Assembly: GCA_020205615.1 (NCBI GenBank)
Contig: CM035163.1
Location: forward strand, 47,833,652-47,897,651
Direction: 5' to 3'
Origin: Panax quinquefolius
Lineage: Eukaryota > Streptophyta > Magnoliopsida > Apiales > Araliaceae
Length of the DNA: 64,000 bases
Position numbers and translations under genes: made by a program. Under the pieces are notes generated by a model that saw only the letters and a program-made list of their open reading frames with translations, did no database searches and was not told the origin of the DNA. Below, piece after piece: positions 10,423 through 21,723 of the stretch. Position 1 is the stretch's first letter, and every line of letters starts with the position of its first letter.

Positions 10423-13400
10423 TGTTAGTTCCCAGTAGGCATAATATAGATCTAGAAGGGGGGGGGGGGTTGAATAGATCCTTAGAATTTCAAAATACTT
10501 TTTGTCTATTAAGTTGTATTGCTCATTAAGTAGCTTATGACAAACTTAAGAATCTTTCCAAGCACAGCGGAATAAGTAAAAGATCCCCTTCATTGATATA
10601 TTCATAATCAAACATACATTGTTTGTAGAGTTACTTTAGTAGTAAGCAGTTAAAACATTCATAGCAGTTATAACAGTTAATGTACATAATGTAAATGACA
10701 TAAAGTAAAAGACACAAGCGATTTTAAGTGGTTCGGAGACTCAAGCTCTAATTCACTCTTCCGCTTTCAACTAGCGAGTTTCCACACAAGGAAGGGGCAA
10801 GACCACGAATCACTAAGATTCCTTGAGGCCGTGACCTTGGGACTTGATTCACTAAGAACTCTTCAAGGCCGGTGACACTTGGAACTTCTCTAGTTCCCTA
10901 GGAACTCTTCAAGCCCAGCAGGCTTGGAAACTCATTTAGTCCCACCGGACAAGGACCTATCAATCCCTGGCTTCTTGTTGTTGTAGTTGTAGTTGTTGTT
11001 GGTACTGAGCTGCTAAAATGTCATTAAGCTCTGAATATCTTTTGTACTTAGCAGCTTGGTGTGGTCCTCTTTGCATTACTTCAGAAGTCCGGACCACATC
11101 TTTGGTGTGTTGCAGATCTTTACTCTCTTGATTTCATCTCATCGATGTGTTTGTGCACCATCACCATCTGGATTTGCTAAGTCCCTGAGCTTTTGGTAGA
11201 CTTCTTTTGGCACTTAGTAATCCCTAAACCCTTCTTGAATGTTTTGCAGACATGATTCTGCACTTGTTCAGTTTTAGCTTTAGGTTCATGGTGATCTGTA
11301 GAGTGGTTCTCTTGATCTTCTTTGTATTCAGCCACTTTTCTAAATGCTATCTTTTTGGCCTTCTTGGCTCTCAGCTTGGCTACCATCTTTAGTGGCATTC
11401 TCATCTTTGTTGAGTGAAGCGTTGATCTGTATGAGTCCTTCTTCAAAGCTGCTTCACTTCTACCTCGGTAGTCTCACTGTCACTGGGACTTGTTCTATTG
11501 ATCTTTGGTGGAACTCGTAGAGTTAACAATAGCATTCACCTACTCAACGATTTTGCAACACACAATCATCAGCAACTCTTGATCTTTGAGGCTCTGTTGA
11601 TTTATACTACTTCCCAATCTTCCCGTTGGAAAGTAGCCGTTGAAAGTAATTCAAATTGCTTCGCAGATCTCGAGTTATTTGGTGCAGACTGCAGATGTGA
11701 CATGACTTCTTTTTCTGACTTTCTGACACTGCAGTTTGCTATTTCACCAACCCTGTCAGATATGTCACTTTGATATCTTGGGCAGGTCAACGACTTTATT
11801 TCACCCTTCTGATTTCTCGATCAAAGGTTGTCCTTGCATCGATGCTCTCAATAATCTCTTGTCAGAACATTACCCTTCAGATTGAACCGTTGTCAATGCT
11901 TCAGTCTTCAGTTATTCGAACTCTACAATTTTGATGCATGTTTTCATGGACTTGATCGTAGTGTCTTGTTGACTTGTAAAGACAACACTACGATCTTGAG
12001 GAGTGTTCACTTGTTCTTTTGGGTAGAACACCTCTTCCTCTTTTTGTGTAGTGCTTCATCACTTCTGTTTGCCTCGACTATTCTCAGATACTGATGGCTT
12101 GATTCCTTGCTCTGGCCTCTTCTGAATAACAAGACACTTCAGATTTGTGGCGTGTCCAGCTCACTTTCTCCTTGTGATCTCCCGTTCACTTATCATCAGT
12201 GGACTGACCCAATGCTTAATCACTTTAGCCTTGTTATTCAAAGGCTGACCAGTATCTCAGTGTGTACTCCATCAGTTTCTTCTTAGATTGGCAAACACTA
12301 CGATCCTGGTTACTTCTAAGATCGTTGTCATCTTTCCACTTGTCAACTACTGCACAAGCTGACATTCCTTAGTTAATTATTGAAGTCTTCTTACGATCAT
12401 CTTGTGGAAGATTTCATCTCAAATGGCTTCATAACTCAATCTTGATGTTGATTGTATTGGTGCTTATATCTTCTGTTAGCTTAGCATGCCATTCGTTGAG
12501 TGCTCTTTGGTTACCTTCAGGTGGGACGTATCTATGCAGTGCCAACCAGAGGCTTCATTCCTTTGGATATTCAGCGAGTGCACATTAGTTGAGAATCGTA
12601 TTTGCTCTATGATTCTGCCTTAGCATTGTGAGCACATCTATTGAGGTCATAGTTCTGCAGTCTACAATTCAATTTTGGCTGTGCAGACACTACGACTCCG
12701 AGATCAGATCTTGACACTCTATGATTTCTATTATTGTTTGTTGTCTTCATCTGATCTTGCTCGACTACGATTTCTGCCTTTGATATGATCAGTAGACTCT
12801 ACGATTCTGAGTGAAGTCTACGATCCTTGATTTGGCCGTTTGTAGACTCTACGACTCCAAATGTAGTCTACGATTCTTCACATGACTTTGGCAGATGTTC
12901 AGTCGGCTCGTAAACAGGCTGTCTCTATGATTCTGAACATGACTTCCTCAGCAGACTATGGCCCTGATGAAGTTCTCCTCGACACACTACGTTCCTTCCT
13001 CGTCTCTCTTGAAAGTCTTCAAACTCCGAGATCTACTATTTTGCAGACTACGATTCTGCCTCGATATCTCTCTAGTTTTCCTTGACTCTCCTGGCAGACT
13101 ACGATTTTTGGTGCAGTGCTCGACGATCAGACAAGCCTATCTATTACATCATAAGATCAACCTAACACGCTTGATCTTTCTATATTTATAGTCCTTGTAC
13201 ATCATTTCTTTTTAAAGGACTTTACAAAGCTGTTTTGCTTATGTAGGATCAACCTAACACATTTGATCAATTCATTCTAAGTCCTTGTACATATATTTCT
13301 ATTATCTATCAAAGGACTTTACAGCTTTTCTTAATGCAAGCATACTTGCATATTCATTCATATATATATGTCATAATCAAATCATATGTAAACAAGAATA

Positions 13401-13424
13401 TCATTCACATGTTTATTCCTGACA
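10423..13424 (-). repeat. 5' LTR of the LARD-like element
   Basis: This 3,002-bp LTR is the partner of 1109-4129. On the minus strand it starts TGTCAGGAATAAACATG and ends CTAACA. A short frame (11446-11177) matches the one in the other LTR at about nine residues in ten, as expected for LTR copies. The CTACGATT-type motifs recur between about 11520 and 13110. Confidence 0.9.
13181..13190 (-). promoter_or_regulatory. TATA box of the 5' LTR
   Basis: The minus strand reads TATAAATATA about 235 bp inside the LTR start, a plausible core promoter for element transcription. The same box is kept at the matching place in the 3' LTR. Confidence 0.55.
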
Positions 13425-13429
13425 AAATA
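13425..13429. repeat. Target-site duplication AAATA (right)
   Basis: This is the partner of 1104-1108 and directly follows the LTR terminus CTGACA. Confidence 0.9.
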
Positions 13430-13470
13430 TATTTATAACAATGGAAATATTAAACCCATGTTTAACTTAC

Positions 13471-13592
13471 ATGCTCTCTAGAGGAGGATGAATCTGTATA
13501 AGAATGCCATCATCTGGATTAGCCGGGGCCTTCGGCACATGATTAGGGCCCCGACCAAACCCGCACTTTCGTGCTGCAGGTTCAGAAGACAT
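13471..13592 (-). pseudogene. CACTA transposase-like gene, exon 1
   Basis: A minus-strand ATG at 13592 opens a 40-codon exon containing RKCGFGRGPNHVPKAP, then NPDDGILIQIHPPLES, ending at a good donor (CAT/GTAAGTT). The 'GRGPNxVPKAP' segment is typical of the N-terminal region of Ptta/En/Spm-type plant transposon proteins. The intron continues to 13430, where the LTR retrotransposon is inserted. The rest of the gene reappears at 1103-641. The CACTA terminus at 15898 lies upstream in the right orientation. Confidence 0.55.
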
Positions 13593-15440
13593 CTATAAAT
13601 AAAAAATTTAGGATGTTAGTATGAGTTATAAATGAAAGGTACATAAACATGTCAAGGATATAGAGAATATGTACATATGTAATTGTATGTAATACAATTA
13701 AAACTAAACATACATTTTATAGAAAATTAAAAGATAATAATGACAATTAATTATATGAAATAGTTAACTATGATTACTATAAAATGAAAGGTACATATGC
13801 ACTAGGGCATCCATATGCACGAGGGCATGCATATATGGCCATTTGTAGGCATATAAGAGCAACAAGAATGTATAAGCAATTAACATTAACATAAACACTC
13901 CATCAACAGCCATAGACACTTCATCACTAGCCAATGTTCAGTTTATGTTTAAAGGTAGCTGTGATCTTGGGTACAAGCTATTTTTCAAAATGCCCACTAA
14001 AACATGATGTTTTTTTAGTTTTAATAAAGAAAGAGTCCACCAATTCCAATTCCAATTCCAATTCCCATTCCCAATATTAGCACTTGGTAAAAACGGATGG
14101 TAAGACCATTTGTTTGTTTTCCCACTTGTAAGCCAAAATACAGAGTTTATTGAAACTCAATATGCTGTGTGACTGCTATCAATATACCATTGCAAGTTGT
14201 TATTTAAATTATAGGCTCTTTAGTTATTTAAAAATATTGGAATATGCTTTCTAATTTTTATTACTGACTCCTTTTGAATGATTGTATAATAGAGAAGATT
14301 CAAAGGAAGTGAGAAAGTAGTTTGTGGCATGTGAAAATCCCACGACTTTCTTTCCTCTTCATTCAAACCTAATAAAACTCCAACTGGCACACTGCACACC
14401 TATATAAATGTGTCCGGATTCTACAATGAGTACTCAGTTAAAGAAGATGGGTAATAATAAATTCCAACAGTTGGTGCATTGGTTTAAGATCGTTTTAAAA
14501 TGAGTTCTAAATTTGGATATCTTAAATTTAACTCTTATCAATAATAATTTGTCAAAATCCTACTGCGATCGAGAAACTTCTGTTATCAAAAAAAGAAAAA
14601 AGAAAAAAGAACAAAAAAAATTGGTAATAATATACCTAACTAACTTTAAGTTACTATATAATACTAGTAGTAGAAGAAATTATTATTTTTTTATCATTTA
14701 AGTTTTAGTTATTGTGACATTTAGATCTCAGTTTGATTCTTATTTTGGATAAATTTATTTTTTATTTGAAACTTTGTTTCCTCTTTTTTATGTGAGGCTT
14801 GAGATTTGTTTGATTTTATTTGAAGCGTTTTTGGCAATTTATTTCTTACTCTAGCTGTGATCTTGATTTTATGTGATGTTTGTTTGGAGTAATAAAATTT
14901 GATTGATATTTGATATTGTAATAGTAAATGAAATTATTGTATCTCAAAATTAAAGTGAGTGCTTTCTAAAAAATAAAATCAGGCAATGGCCTCAATAAGG
15001 CACCTATCTCAAAATTATGAAATCCTGGCTTTGAATCACATACATTCTATGCATCTAAATAAGGCAGTGGCCTCACAGAAAAAAATCTTAAGAACTATAG
15101 TTGCAGTCATTTAAAAGATTCTCCAACTATGTTTAATTATCATTATTCCAGTCCCAAATACAGCAAAAAAATACTAGATAAACAAAAGGGCAAAACTATA
15201 TGTGGAACATAACTCAACAAAATATCACAGATAAAATTCATCAAACAGAATCCAAAGAAAGCATCACAAAAGTACATTACAATTTTAAAATCAACCAAAT
15301 ATATATACTAGAACTAGTTCAACAATACCCACGCACAGTAGAGATGAAAATTTGAAATTTAACCAAATAATTTAGTATTTACCCTTTCTAGATTGAGATG
15401 AAAATTGAAAGCCCTTCTAGCAAAAAATGCACAGTAGTGA
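13593..15440 (-). other. Non-coding 5' region of the interrupted CACTA element
   Basis: AT-rich sequence lies between the CACTA subterminal repeats and the first exon of its transposase-like gene. No convincing gene is seen; the frame at 14513-14701 is low-complexity lysine codons. A simple repeat of AATTCC units occurs near 14040-14070. Confidence 0.4.
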
Positions 15441-15898
15441 TATACTAACGTACCTCAATCGATGCGAGCACAGTAGAGTGATATATTCCCCCCGCCTTCT
15501 TCTCCCTCTTCTCCTTCGTTCCCCTCCTTCTTTCTCCTTGGTTTATGTTCTGTCTAACTGCCTGGTTCGGCTGAGATTAAATAGAATTAGCGACCGCTTT
15601 CTGTAACCGCATGCAGTCGCTGAATTTTAAACACATGGCCTTATTAGTGACCGCATGCGGTCGCTGTTAGGAACCAGTCGCTATTCAGCTTGTCAGGCTA
15701 ATTTTGAGCCAATTTTTAGGAGGGAAAAAAAGTTTAGCGACCGAGTATATGCCTATTAGCGACCGCATGTCGTCGCTAATACTAATAGCGACTAAATTAC
15801 ATTGTCATCGTTAATGTCGGTCACTGTTAATGTTATTAGCGACCGAAATGTACGATCGTAGATACATTCGGTCGCTGTTAGAGATTTTTCTTGTAGTG
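15441..15898 (-). mobile_element. CACTA element terminus with subterminal repeats
   Basis: The minus strand begins at 15898 with CACTACAAGAAAAATCTC, the classical CACTA terminal inverted repeat. Inside it are several copies of a GCGACCG motif in both orientations (for example near 15590, 15740, 15760, 15838 and 15870). One is a perfect palindrome GACCGCATGCGGTC near 15650. Such subterminal arrays bind the element's transposase in characterised CACTA families. The other terminus is not found in the window, so the element is truncated or extends beyond the left edge. Confidence 0.8.
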
Positions 15899-16001
15899 TA
15901 AGTGATGTTGATTATAAATTAATCACTCATTTGATGGCCTAAAATATTTTTTCTAGGTGGAACCTTAAATGGGGGTAGATATTACTTCATTTTTCTTTGG
16001 C

Positions 16002-16535
16002 TTTTAATTATTTTTTAATTGTAAATAATTTCAAATTTGTACACTAGTATTAATTAGTTCTTGTTTTTTCCTTTCGGAAATAAGCATTAATTTGTCTACT
16101 ACCTAGAGTCAACCACAAAACCTTTTAATTAGTTTGAGCTTGTTAGTGTACGTGAAGGTGATGAGGATGATATTTGGTGATGTGAGCATTTTACTTGCTA
16201 ATTTCAACAAATCTTACTTTTGACTCATTCCTTGATAAGTCAAAACAAAACGTCAAAATGAGAATGATTTTTTTTCTTTACTTTTCCCCATTTAAGTATT
16301 TAATAATTTATATTTTGAGAAAACAATGCTTTACGATCATCCAATAATACTACAAACTCATAATGCAAAGAAAAAGTTGCGGAGTTCAATCCTAGTAAAG
16401 ATTATGTAAAGAAAAATGATATATATTACCAAATTTTATGTCAATTTTTCGATTGTCAATTAAATGGATAAATATTAGTGACATTGATTTTGAGAGATGT
16501 GTAATAAATAAGACCTTCTTATAATTATATCTTAT
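16002..16535. repeat. Direct repeat flanking the viral island (left copy)
   Basis: This stretch is repeated in the same orientation at 28956-29460, with about 90 percent identity by eye over roughly 400 bp. Landmarks include TTTGTACACTAGTATTAATT, CAACAAATCTTACTTTTGAC and ACGATCATCCAATAATACTA. The right copy starts exactly where viral sequence ends. The left copy is separated from viral sequence by about 250 bp of AT-rich DNA (16536-16785) with no visible gene. Confidence 0.8.
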
Positions 16536-16796
16536 GTACTGATATGTTTCACCGAATTGGTTAACAATGGAGACTTAATGTCTTTGTGCTCAAAATAATG
16601 TCGTTACCTGTGAATTATGGTATAACCTTGTATTTATAGTTGATCACACCACCTTTAACACTATGTCCCCGAATTGGAATAGAATTTTTTTATAACAGTA
16701 ACTACCGTACTCGGATAAGTCAATCTCCTCAAAGAAAAGAAGTCGAATTTAACCCTGATTCTTTTCTTATGAATTAGAATTAAATGAAATTCCTTT

Positions 16797-17264
16797 TTGC
16801 AAAAATATAAATATGTTCATATAGGACTTGTCCAAGTAGCTTTTAAACATTTGACTTTACTTGATCAAAATACCAGTATTCAATGCACACTTAGAGATGG
16901 TAGGTGTCTCAACTGGAAAGCCTCCCTTATGGGTGCTATTGAAACTAGTCTTGCTCATGGACCAGTTTATTTTAATATTTATCCGAACTTAAGCGTTGCT
17001 TTAACTGATAATAATTTGTCAAAAGTTTTAGAAATGAGAATTATATCTCATGGCTATGAGTATCTACCAGGATCTCCTCCTTTTGCCATATTATTCCGTA
17101 TTCATCTTAAAGTATTAACTACTTTAAATCCCTATATCAGGAAACAAAGCCAACAAGGACATACTGTCCTAATTGACACTAATCTGAAAATCAAATACCT
17201 CATGGTATATATGAAACAAATACTCCAAACAGAAGACCTTATAGTCCTACTGCTAGTGATATGA
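16797..17264 (+). pseudogene. Caulimovirid movement protein (30K superfamily), 5'-truncated
   Basis: The 155-residue frame has no upstream ATG. It corresponds to the part of the minus-strand copy after its first 20 or so residues. The recognisable core is YVHIGLVQVAFKHLTL, then a segment around RDGRCLNWKASLMGAIETSL and HGPVYFNIYPNLSVALTD, typical of 30K movement proteins of badna-, petu- and florendoviruses. Such proteins enlarge plasmodesmata for cell-to-cell spread. A stop and a frame change separate it from the next segment, although in the virus it would be the N-terminal part of one polyprotein. Confidence 0.8.
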
Positions 17265-17271
17265 ATTTTGA

Positions 17272-19312
17272 ATGTTAATGAATTTTTCTCCAAAAAGTAA
17301 AATTCGCCAATATTTAAACCAGGAGTTCATGCAGGATAAATACCAGAATTTTAGAAATTGGTATTTTAAGAATCATAATAATGATAAATTAGTAGAAATA
17401 AAATCTGATTTTTATACTTATCTGAACAAGAACCAATGTATTTTATCATTTGTTAAATGGTATTATGATTTTGTTTCTAAATCAGACCTTTATAATGAAA
17501 GTCAACTAAATGTGTTGACGGGAATCCAAAAGGACTGGATTACCACTAATGGTAGTGTTATCCAATCTATTCATCCACCTCCTAAGTCCCTTGAACTTAG
17601 CTCAGGAAATGAAAACTTGAAACCTTTAGTTATTAATCCGTATGTTGATATTACTGAAATACCCCGTCAACATGAAGATTTTAAAATAAAAGACATTTTA
17701 CCCTTGTCTAAACAGAATAATTATACAAATTTATTCCTTCAAACTGTAGGAAAACAGTTAACCAGGATAGAAGAACAAATTCATCATATCAATGATAATT
17801 GTCAAGTTACTCCTCAGAAGCTTGATCTTCAACCCGTAACCGTTAAACCACCCTTAGAAGTTAGTAATTTTAAAATGAAATCTTCTAAATCCGATAATGA
17901 GTTCATTGATAATCTTTTAAATAAAATGAAAGATTTAAACCTCACTCCTGCCTCCACGTCCCAGATCAATATGATATCTGGACAGCCCTCTTCACAAACT
18001 AGTAATGCTAATACTGATAATGAAGAAGATTCCGATTCCTTTTCTCCTATTAATATTTTGGAAATCCAAAATAATTTTCAGGAAATACAAAATATTAATA
18101 AAACTACTTACAGTAAAAAACCCATAAATCGTATGGCTTTATCTGGACCTAGTAGGTATTATTACCCTAGACCTACTCCTCAGGATATTCTATATGAAGA
18201 AGACTTTCTTCATTCTCAAAAGTCTTACCATGGAAAAACCATTTATGAATGGAATATTGATGGCAAGACCGAATATCAAATATTCGAAACCATCCATCAT
18301 ATCATAATGTATGCATCGTCTCGTAAGCAGAATGATAATCTCGATCACCAGATCCGTAGTTTCTTAGTTAATGGCTTCACCCCAAGCATCCTTAAAGGAT
18401 GGTGGGATAATATGCTAAATGATAAACAGAGAGAAGCGAAGTTCTTCAAGCCTATAAAGAAGAAATTGATCCTGTTATTAGACTTCTAACCGTGAAGGAA
18501 GACGCTTGTTACACCTTAGTTCAAGCGGTCCTCCACCATTTTGTTGGACCAGGGACTTATGAATACTTGATAGAGTAGAGAACTTTTACAGAACCTTCGA
18601 TGCCCCTCCTTGACCCATTTTAGATGGTATAAGGATGTCTTTCTCATGAAAGTCATGCAAAGGGCAGATGCTAACAGTGAACATTGGAAGGCCAAATTTA
18701 TTGACGGCCTCCCTACTTTCTTTGCTGAAAAAGTCCGTAAAAAATTAAGAGATAAACATGATCGCATGAGTATCCCTTATGACCAGTATTCTTATGGCCA
18801 TCTTATTTCAGTAATTATTGAAGAAGGATTATCGTTATGTAATGATATGAAACTCCAACAATTAATGAAATGAAACAAGAATCTCACTAAAAAGACATGA
18901 GATAGAGAATTTTGTGACCAATTCTCTTATGATACAAAATTACGAGATCCCAATAAGGCTAAAAAACAATGAAGTTCAAGCACTCTGGATGTTACCAAAA
19001 ACGTTTTCTAAGAAATTTAAGAACAAAACCCCTGAAAAAACCACTAAGAAAAGAAGGAACAATAGTAAAAAAGATAAATCTAAAGTCCAATGTTATAAAT
19101 GTGGTAAACCAGGACATTTTGCTAATAAATGTAAATCAAAATTGAAACAGAAACTGAATGAAATGTCCCTTGAAGAATACATTCAACAAAAAATTCTTAA
19201 TTGTTTATCCAACAGTGATTCAGAATCAAGTGCAGAGGAAGACTTGGCAGAAATCTATTTTGAATCTGACAATAATTCTGTTAAGGATCAATGTCAAGCT
19301 TTGTACTATTAA
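17272..19312 (+). pseudogene. Caulimovirid coat protein region with zinc knuckle, frameshifted
   Basis: Three frames make up this part. The first, 17272-18489 (405 residues), is a linker rich in Asn/Ser followed by the start of the coat protein. The second, 18610-18873, contains the capsid core around HWKAKFIDGLPTFFAEKVRK. The third, 18914-19312, is lysine-rich and contains a CCHC knuckle CYKCGKPGHFANKC, then an acidic serine-rich tail. The zinc knuckle binds nucleic acid during encapsidation in this family. At least two frameshifts (near 18430-18480 and 18875-18915) break it. The minus-strand copy lacks the whole zinc-knuckle segment. Confidence 0.8.
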
Positions 19313-19551
19313 AAATAATCGTAATCGACTCATGGGGTTTACTATTGGAAAGCCATTGTTGAAATGAATGGTTTAGATATTGGAGGACCCAGATCAATGT
19401 CCTAATGTAAACCCAAAAGTCCCTTCTCGACTTTAGCAGATCGATTAAAGATCCGTAAATTAAATTAAAGTTTTTGGAAGCTCGTTATAAAAACCAAAAA
19501 TGTAAGAAATTCTTCCCATGTAACAATATAGCATGAGAGAAGTCATGAAAC

Positions 19552-20175
19552 GTGTTCAAAATGTTTCTACTCTTTGAAATGCCTACTACTATCCAGGACC
19601 TTAAGAGTGATATTAATATTCTAAAATCTGAAATAAAGCAATTACAGAATACTAATGTTATTATTTTCCAAGACTTAAAAAATATTAAAGAACAATTAAT
19701 TCATAAACAAGATAATAATATAGAATCCTCTAAGACTGAATCTTCTGATAAGCTAGAATCTTCTGAACAGTATTTAATGCTTATGAATCAAGTAGTCTTT
19801 CAAAAATGGTATATAGGAATTACTTTTGTTATTAAACCGGATTTTATTATTAAAGATGTCATTGCCCTTGTAGATAGTGGTGCTGACATGAATTGTATCC
19901 AGGAAGGGTTAATTCCTACTAAATACTTCCGTAAAACCACTCAATCTTTAACCAAAGGCAAGTGGAAACACTATGAATATTAAATACAAGATATCCAAGC
20001 CTTAATCAGAATCAAGGTTTATGTTTACCTACTTCTTTTGTCCTTATCCGTAATATGAATCAAAGTATCATATTAGGCACCCCTTTCTTATGTCTTTTAA
20101 TGCCTATTTTAAAAATTGATACTTTAGGAATTCATACTACTCTTAACAATGTATATATTATTTTTGAATTCATAA
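19552..20175 (+). pseudogene. Caulimovirid aspartic protease region
   Basis: The frame 19552-19983 starts with a coiled-coil-like helix (LKSDINILKSEIKQLQ), then a Ser/Asp/Glu-rich linker, then the protease core IALVDSGADMNCIQ. The active-site DSG is at about 19872-19880. The C-terminal part (a segment with ILGTPFL near 20070) is in another frame after a stop. The enzyme would cut the viral polyprotein. Between here and 20457 the sequence is viral but has many stops. Confidence 0.78.
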
Positions 20176-20457
20176 TGTAACCTTATCTTAAAAAGAGTTA
20201 AATCAAGTTAAACACATGATTTATTCTAAAGAAAAGCAGATTAATTTTAAAAAAAAAGAAATAAAATTTCTTACTACTGTAATGTAGAATTTTACAACCT
20301 TCTTTAGGAGACAAGATAAAATTGATCTACAAGACTCTTCAAACTGAAATCAGAGTGATGTCCCAAATGCTCGAGCAGGAAGAAGCATATTATTTATCTT
20401 CCCTATGTCCCTAATTACAATGAGAAAAATATTCCTACTAAGTCTCGACCTAGTCAA

Positions 20458-21234
20458 ATGAAAAAGGAATATTTTTTTCTTTGCAAAACTGAAATTGAGT
20501 CCTTTAAACAGAAAAAATTGATAAAACCTAGTACTTCTCCCTGGAGTTGTACAGCTTTTTATGTCAATAAAAATTCAGAAATTGAACGAGGAACTCCTAG
20601 ACTCGTTATTAATTATAAACCGCTTAATGAAGCCCTTCAATGGATTAGATATCCAATCCTCAATAAAAGGACCTTCGACAGACTTCATGATGCCACTATT
20701 TTCTAAATTTGACATGAAATCGTGGATTTTGGCAAATACAAATTAGAGAATAGGATACTTATAAAACTAATTTTACAGTACCCTTTGGTCATTATGAATG
20801 GAATGTTCTTCCATTTGGTGTCAAAATGGACCTTCAGAATTCCAACATATCATGAATGATATTTTTAATCCCTTTATCGAATTTATTATACGTTATATTG
20901 ATGATGTTTTAATTTCTCTTCATCCATGAACCAAAGATATTAAACATTTAAATATTTTCAAAATGTTATCATAAAAATGGTTTGGTAGTTTCTACCCCTA
21001 AAATGAAACTTTTCCAAACTAAAATCAGATTTCTTGGACATAATATTTTCAATGGAACTATAATTTCAATTGATAGATGTATCGAATTTGCATCTAAATT
21101 TCCAGACGAAATTAAAGGTATTAACCAACTGCAAAGATTTTTGGGAAGTCTTAATTATATTCGAGATTTTTACCCAAATCTTTCCCAAGATACTGCTATT
21201 CTGTATACTCGATTACGAAAAAATCCTTTACCTT
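20458..21234 (+). pseudogene. Caulimovirid reverse transcriptase, broken
   Basis: The fingers subdomain is at 20458-20706 (SPWSCTAFYV, then GTPRLVINYKPLNEALQWIR). The palm is at 20700-20930, shifted in frame, with PFGHYEWNVLPFGV and the catalytic YIDDV box at about 20894-20908. The thumb is at 20982-21236 (TKIRFLGHNIFNGT, then LQRFLGSLNYIRDFYPNL). The order matches caulimovirid RT, which copies pregenomic RNA into DNA. At least three frameshifts and an in-frame TAG at the end of the thumb segment rule out activity. Confidence 0.85.
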
Positions 21235-21723
21235 AGACTAATGAACATACTGAAGCAGTAATAAAAATCAAAACCAGGGTTAAACAAATACCTTATCTTT
21301 CCCTACCAAATCCCGATTGGAAAAAGATTGTTCAAACTGATGCTTCTGACACAGGATATGGTGGGATTTTAAAGCAATTTAATCATAACAGTAAAAGAGA
21401 AGATCTTGTCCGTTTTACTTCAGGAACTTGGAAAGGACCCTCTTTAAATTATCATACTATAAAGAAGGAATGCCTTTCAATTGTTAAATGTGTTTTAAAA
21501 TTTCAGGATGATCTTTTGAATCAAAGACACTTTTTAATCCGAAGTTGATTGCTTTCAATTGCAAAAACAGATATTTAAAAAAGATGTTCAGAATTTAGCA
21601 TCTAAACAGATATTTGCAACCTGGCAGAGTACTTTATCTGTATTTGACTTTGATATTGAATATATCAAAGGAAAACATAATTCTTTACCAGATTTTCTAA
21701 CCCAAAAATATTTGCAGGAATGA
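21235..21723 (+). pseudogene. Caulimovirid RNase H, end of ORF1
   Basis: The domain follows a TAG where the minus-strand copy has a Trp codon. Its core includes QTDASDTGYGGIL (near 21335) and a segment around LNYHTIKKECLSIVKCVLKF, with the terminal KHNSLPDFLTQKYLQ before TGA at 21721-21723. It would remove RNA from the RNA-DNA hybrid. One small frameshift near 21530-21560 is visible. The stop overlaps the ATG of ORF2. Confidence 0.82.

Larger units (their letters stand above)
1109..13424 (-). mobile_element. Complete large LTR retrotransposon without pol (LARD-like)
   Basis: The 12,316-bp element is bounded by TG...CA termini and an AAATA duplication. On the minus strand it runs: 5' LTR (13424-10423), PBS for initiator tRNA-Met (10420-10409), a leader of about 2.9 kb, a degenerate reading frame of about 3 kb (7490-4428), a polypurine tract (4140-4130), and 3' LTR (4129-1109). 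The LTRs are about 3.0 kb and look roughly 96 percent identical in the blocks compared by eye, which suggests a fairly young insertion. I found no protease, reverse transcriptase or integrase motif, so it would depend on another element for enzymes. It sits in the first intron of a CACTA transposase-like gene. Confidence 0.9.
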
